Positions 63,036 through 64,000 of a stretch of 64,000 nucleotides of DNA are shown in pieces. This stretch comes from Lentinus brumalis (lineage: Eukaryota; Basidiomycota; Agaricomycetes; Polyporales; Polyporaceae). Every line of letters starts with the position of its first letter. Position 1 is the stretch's first letter. Made by a program: the position numbers and the translations under genes. The stretch lies in contig MARA01000030.1 in the NCBI GenBank assembly GCA_001792895.1, positions 1-64,000 on the forward strand. The letters run 5' to 3'. Below the pieces are notes generated by a model that searched no databases, was not told the origin of the DNA, and worked only from the letters and a program-made list of their open reading frames with translations.

Positions 63036-64000
63036 TCAATACTTCTCATCGGGATCGTCCCAGTCGCGGCCGTTCACGTCCCAGTATGCTCTGGGGAACA
63101 GACAGTCAGACAGTCAGTGGTAGTAACATGCGGGGGAAGCATAAGTAGCTCACGGCGGAAGATCGAGCATAGGCCCAGTCGGCGGGGCCGAGCACGCAGC
63201 TCCCTGCAATACTTGAGGAGGTGAGCGGGACAGAGGGGCGTCGATTCCCGAGACGATCGTGACAGGAATATCGATCCGCACATCGTTGCCAATCCCGGGG
63301 AAGGGCACCTTGAGGTCCAGCGTATACTGCGAAAGAGTATGAGCACTCAGACGTGCGTAGACCACATCTGATGGGACGCACCAGACACTCAACCGTCGCG
63401 CTCACGAACGTCGGGGGCACGCTCAGCCTCACACTAGTCTGGAACCGCGCGCGCTGCACCCATGTCCCCTTCTCGGCCTCGCTTCTCTTCTCGCCTCCGC
63501 ACTGTACGACGACCCACTCCCTGGGCGGCAAGTCCTTGTCGACTACCATCCTGCTCGGTACTCTCCTCGCCCCAAGGAGGTCATCGATGCACTCCGTGCT
63601 GAAGCGCTCCGCACGGATCTTCATGAATCGCACGAGCCGGAAGTCGATCTCGGAGACCGAGGGCGGTGAAGGGAAGATAGGCTTATCTTCGGGGTGTGCG
63701 TCTGCTTTCGCGCGGATGAGAAGGGCAGTGGTCGTCGTGACGTTGATGATAAACGGGATGTCGACGAACAACGGGAGGACAGGCATGTCGGGAAACAACA
63801 GCTGCAGGCCGATTCAAGTTGGCGCGAGCTCGCAAAGCAGCAGATCGCCACTCACCTCGACGTGTGCCGTCGAGTAGTCGCCCCAGAGACCCCTGCGTAT
63901 CTTCTCCGTCCTCTCTCCTTTCCTCCACCCCAGCGAAGCGATGCCGTTCCACAGGGTTTTGCCGATCGTGTCCTTCGGCACCACCGCAAGCGGCATGCGC
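63036..64000 (-). CDS. Arrestin-like protein (copy 2), 5' end outside the window
   Basis: Partial gene running off the right edge. Readable exons: >64000-63856, 63801-63382, 63326-63154 and 63090-63036. Encodes MPLAVVPKDTIGKTLW, RRGLWGDYSTAHVE, LLFPDMPVLPLFVDIPFIIN, SEIDFRLVRFMKIRAER, KGTWVQRARFQTSVRLSVPP, YTLDLKVPFPGIGNDVRIDI and the end YWDVNGRDWDDPDEKY with TGA. It matches copy 1 domain for domain, and three intron positions are shared, so the pair arose by tandem duplication. The N-terminal arrestin part lies beyond 64000. Confidence 0.82.

Noticed and set aside
1..64000. tRNA, rRNA or CRISPR elements
   Set aside because: No T-loop GGTTCGANNCC in a tRNA-like context, no rRNA motif and no spaced direct repeats of CRISPR type were seen by eye; a covariance-model scan would be decisive.

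Overview
The window is the left end of a chromosome from a filamentous basidiomycete, most likely a wood-decaying agaricomycete. Base 1 starts in a terminal (CCCTAA)n tract. Genes carry many 45-75 nt introns with GTRNGT donors. The mobile elements are the kinds known from Agaricomycetes (a telomeric Penelope-like element and a Tnp2/CACTA transposase). A secreted DUF1996-WSC-CBM1 protein points to plant cell-wall decay. Exon joins given here were read by eye from splice signals, reading frame and family conservation.

Layout. 1-7580: telomere; subtelomeric arrays of a 19-bp palindrome flanking a small Zn-cluster-like gene; short telomeric tracts in opposite orientations (2882-2983); and a 5'-truncated, endonuclease-lacking Penelope-like retroelement (2984-7560) with a well-formed hammerhead ribozyme (7434-7505). 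7561-9540: a second interstitial telomeric tract, then a Tnp2 transposase gene that breaks off exactly at that tract, so this looks like an old broken end healed by telomere addition and later extended by the retroelement.

9.7-26.4 kb: accessory cluster of lineage-specific genes, many coding for single-pass membrane or coiled-coil proteins. It includes a SUN-domain protein (21361-22266), two pairs of paralogues (13359-14078 with 16229-16950; 11588-12567 with 17187-18330), acidic-tailed proteins, an inverted duplication, a tandem duplication and minisatellites. 26.4-30.3 kb holds repeats and a fragment of an F-box-like gene.

30.3-41.8 kb: conserved core. DUF1996-WSC-CBM1 secreted protein, PP4 catalytic subunit, ARB1-type ABC-F ATPase and a C2H2 transcription factor. 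41.8-50.6 kb: gene-poor, with strongly diverged tandem repeats. 50.6-64 kb: a decayed F-box-like gene, a short-chain dehydrogenase, mitochondrial D-lactate dehydrogenase, a second F-box-like gene, and two tandem arrestin-like genes, the last cut by the window edge.

Working together: no operons are expected. The core genes are unrelated housekeeping functions. The accessory cluster is the part that could form a functional unit, possibly around the nuclear envelope because of the SUN protein, but that is a hypothesis. Three otherwise healthy genes carry single-base frame breaks in homopolymer runs, each fixed by one missing base, which suggests assembly errors. No tRNA, rRNA or CRISPR was seen.
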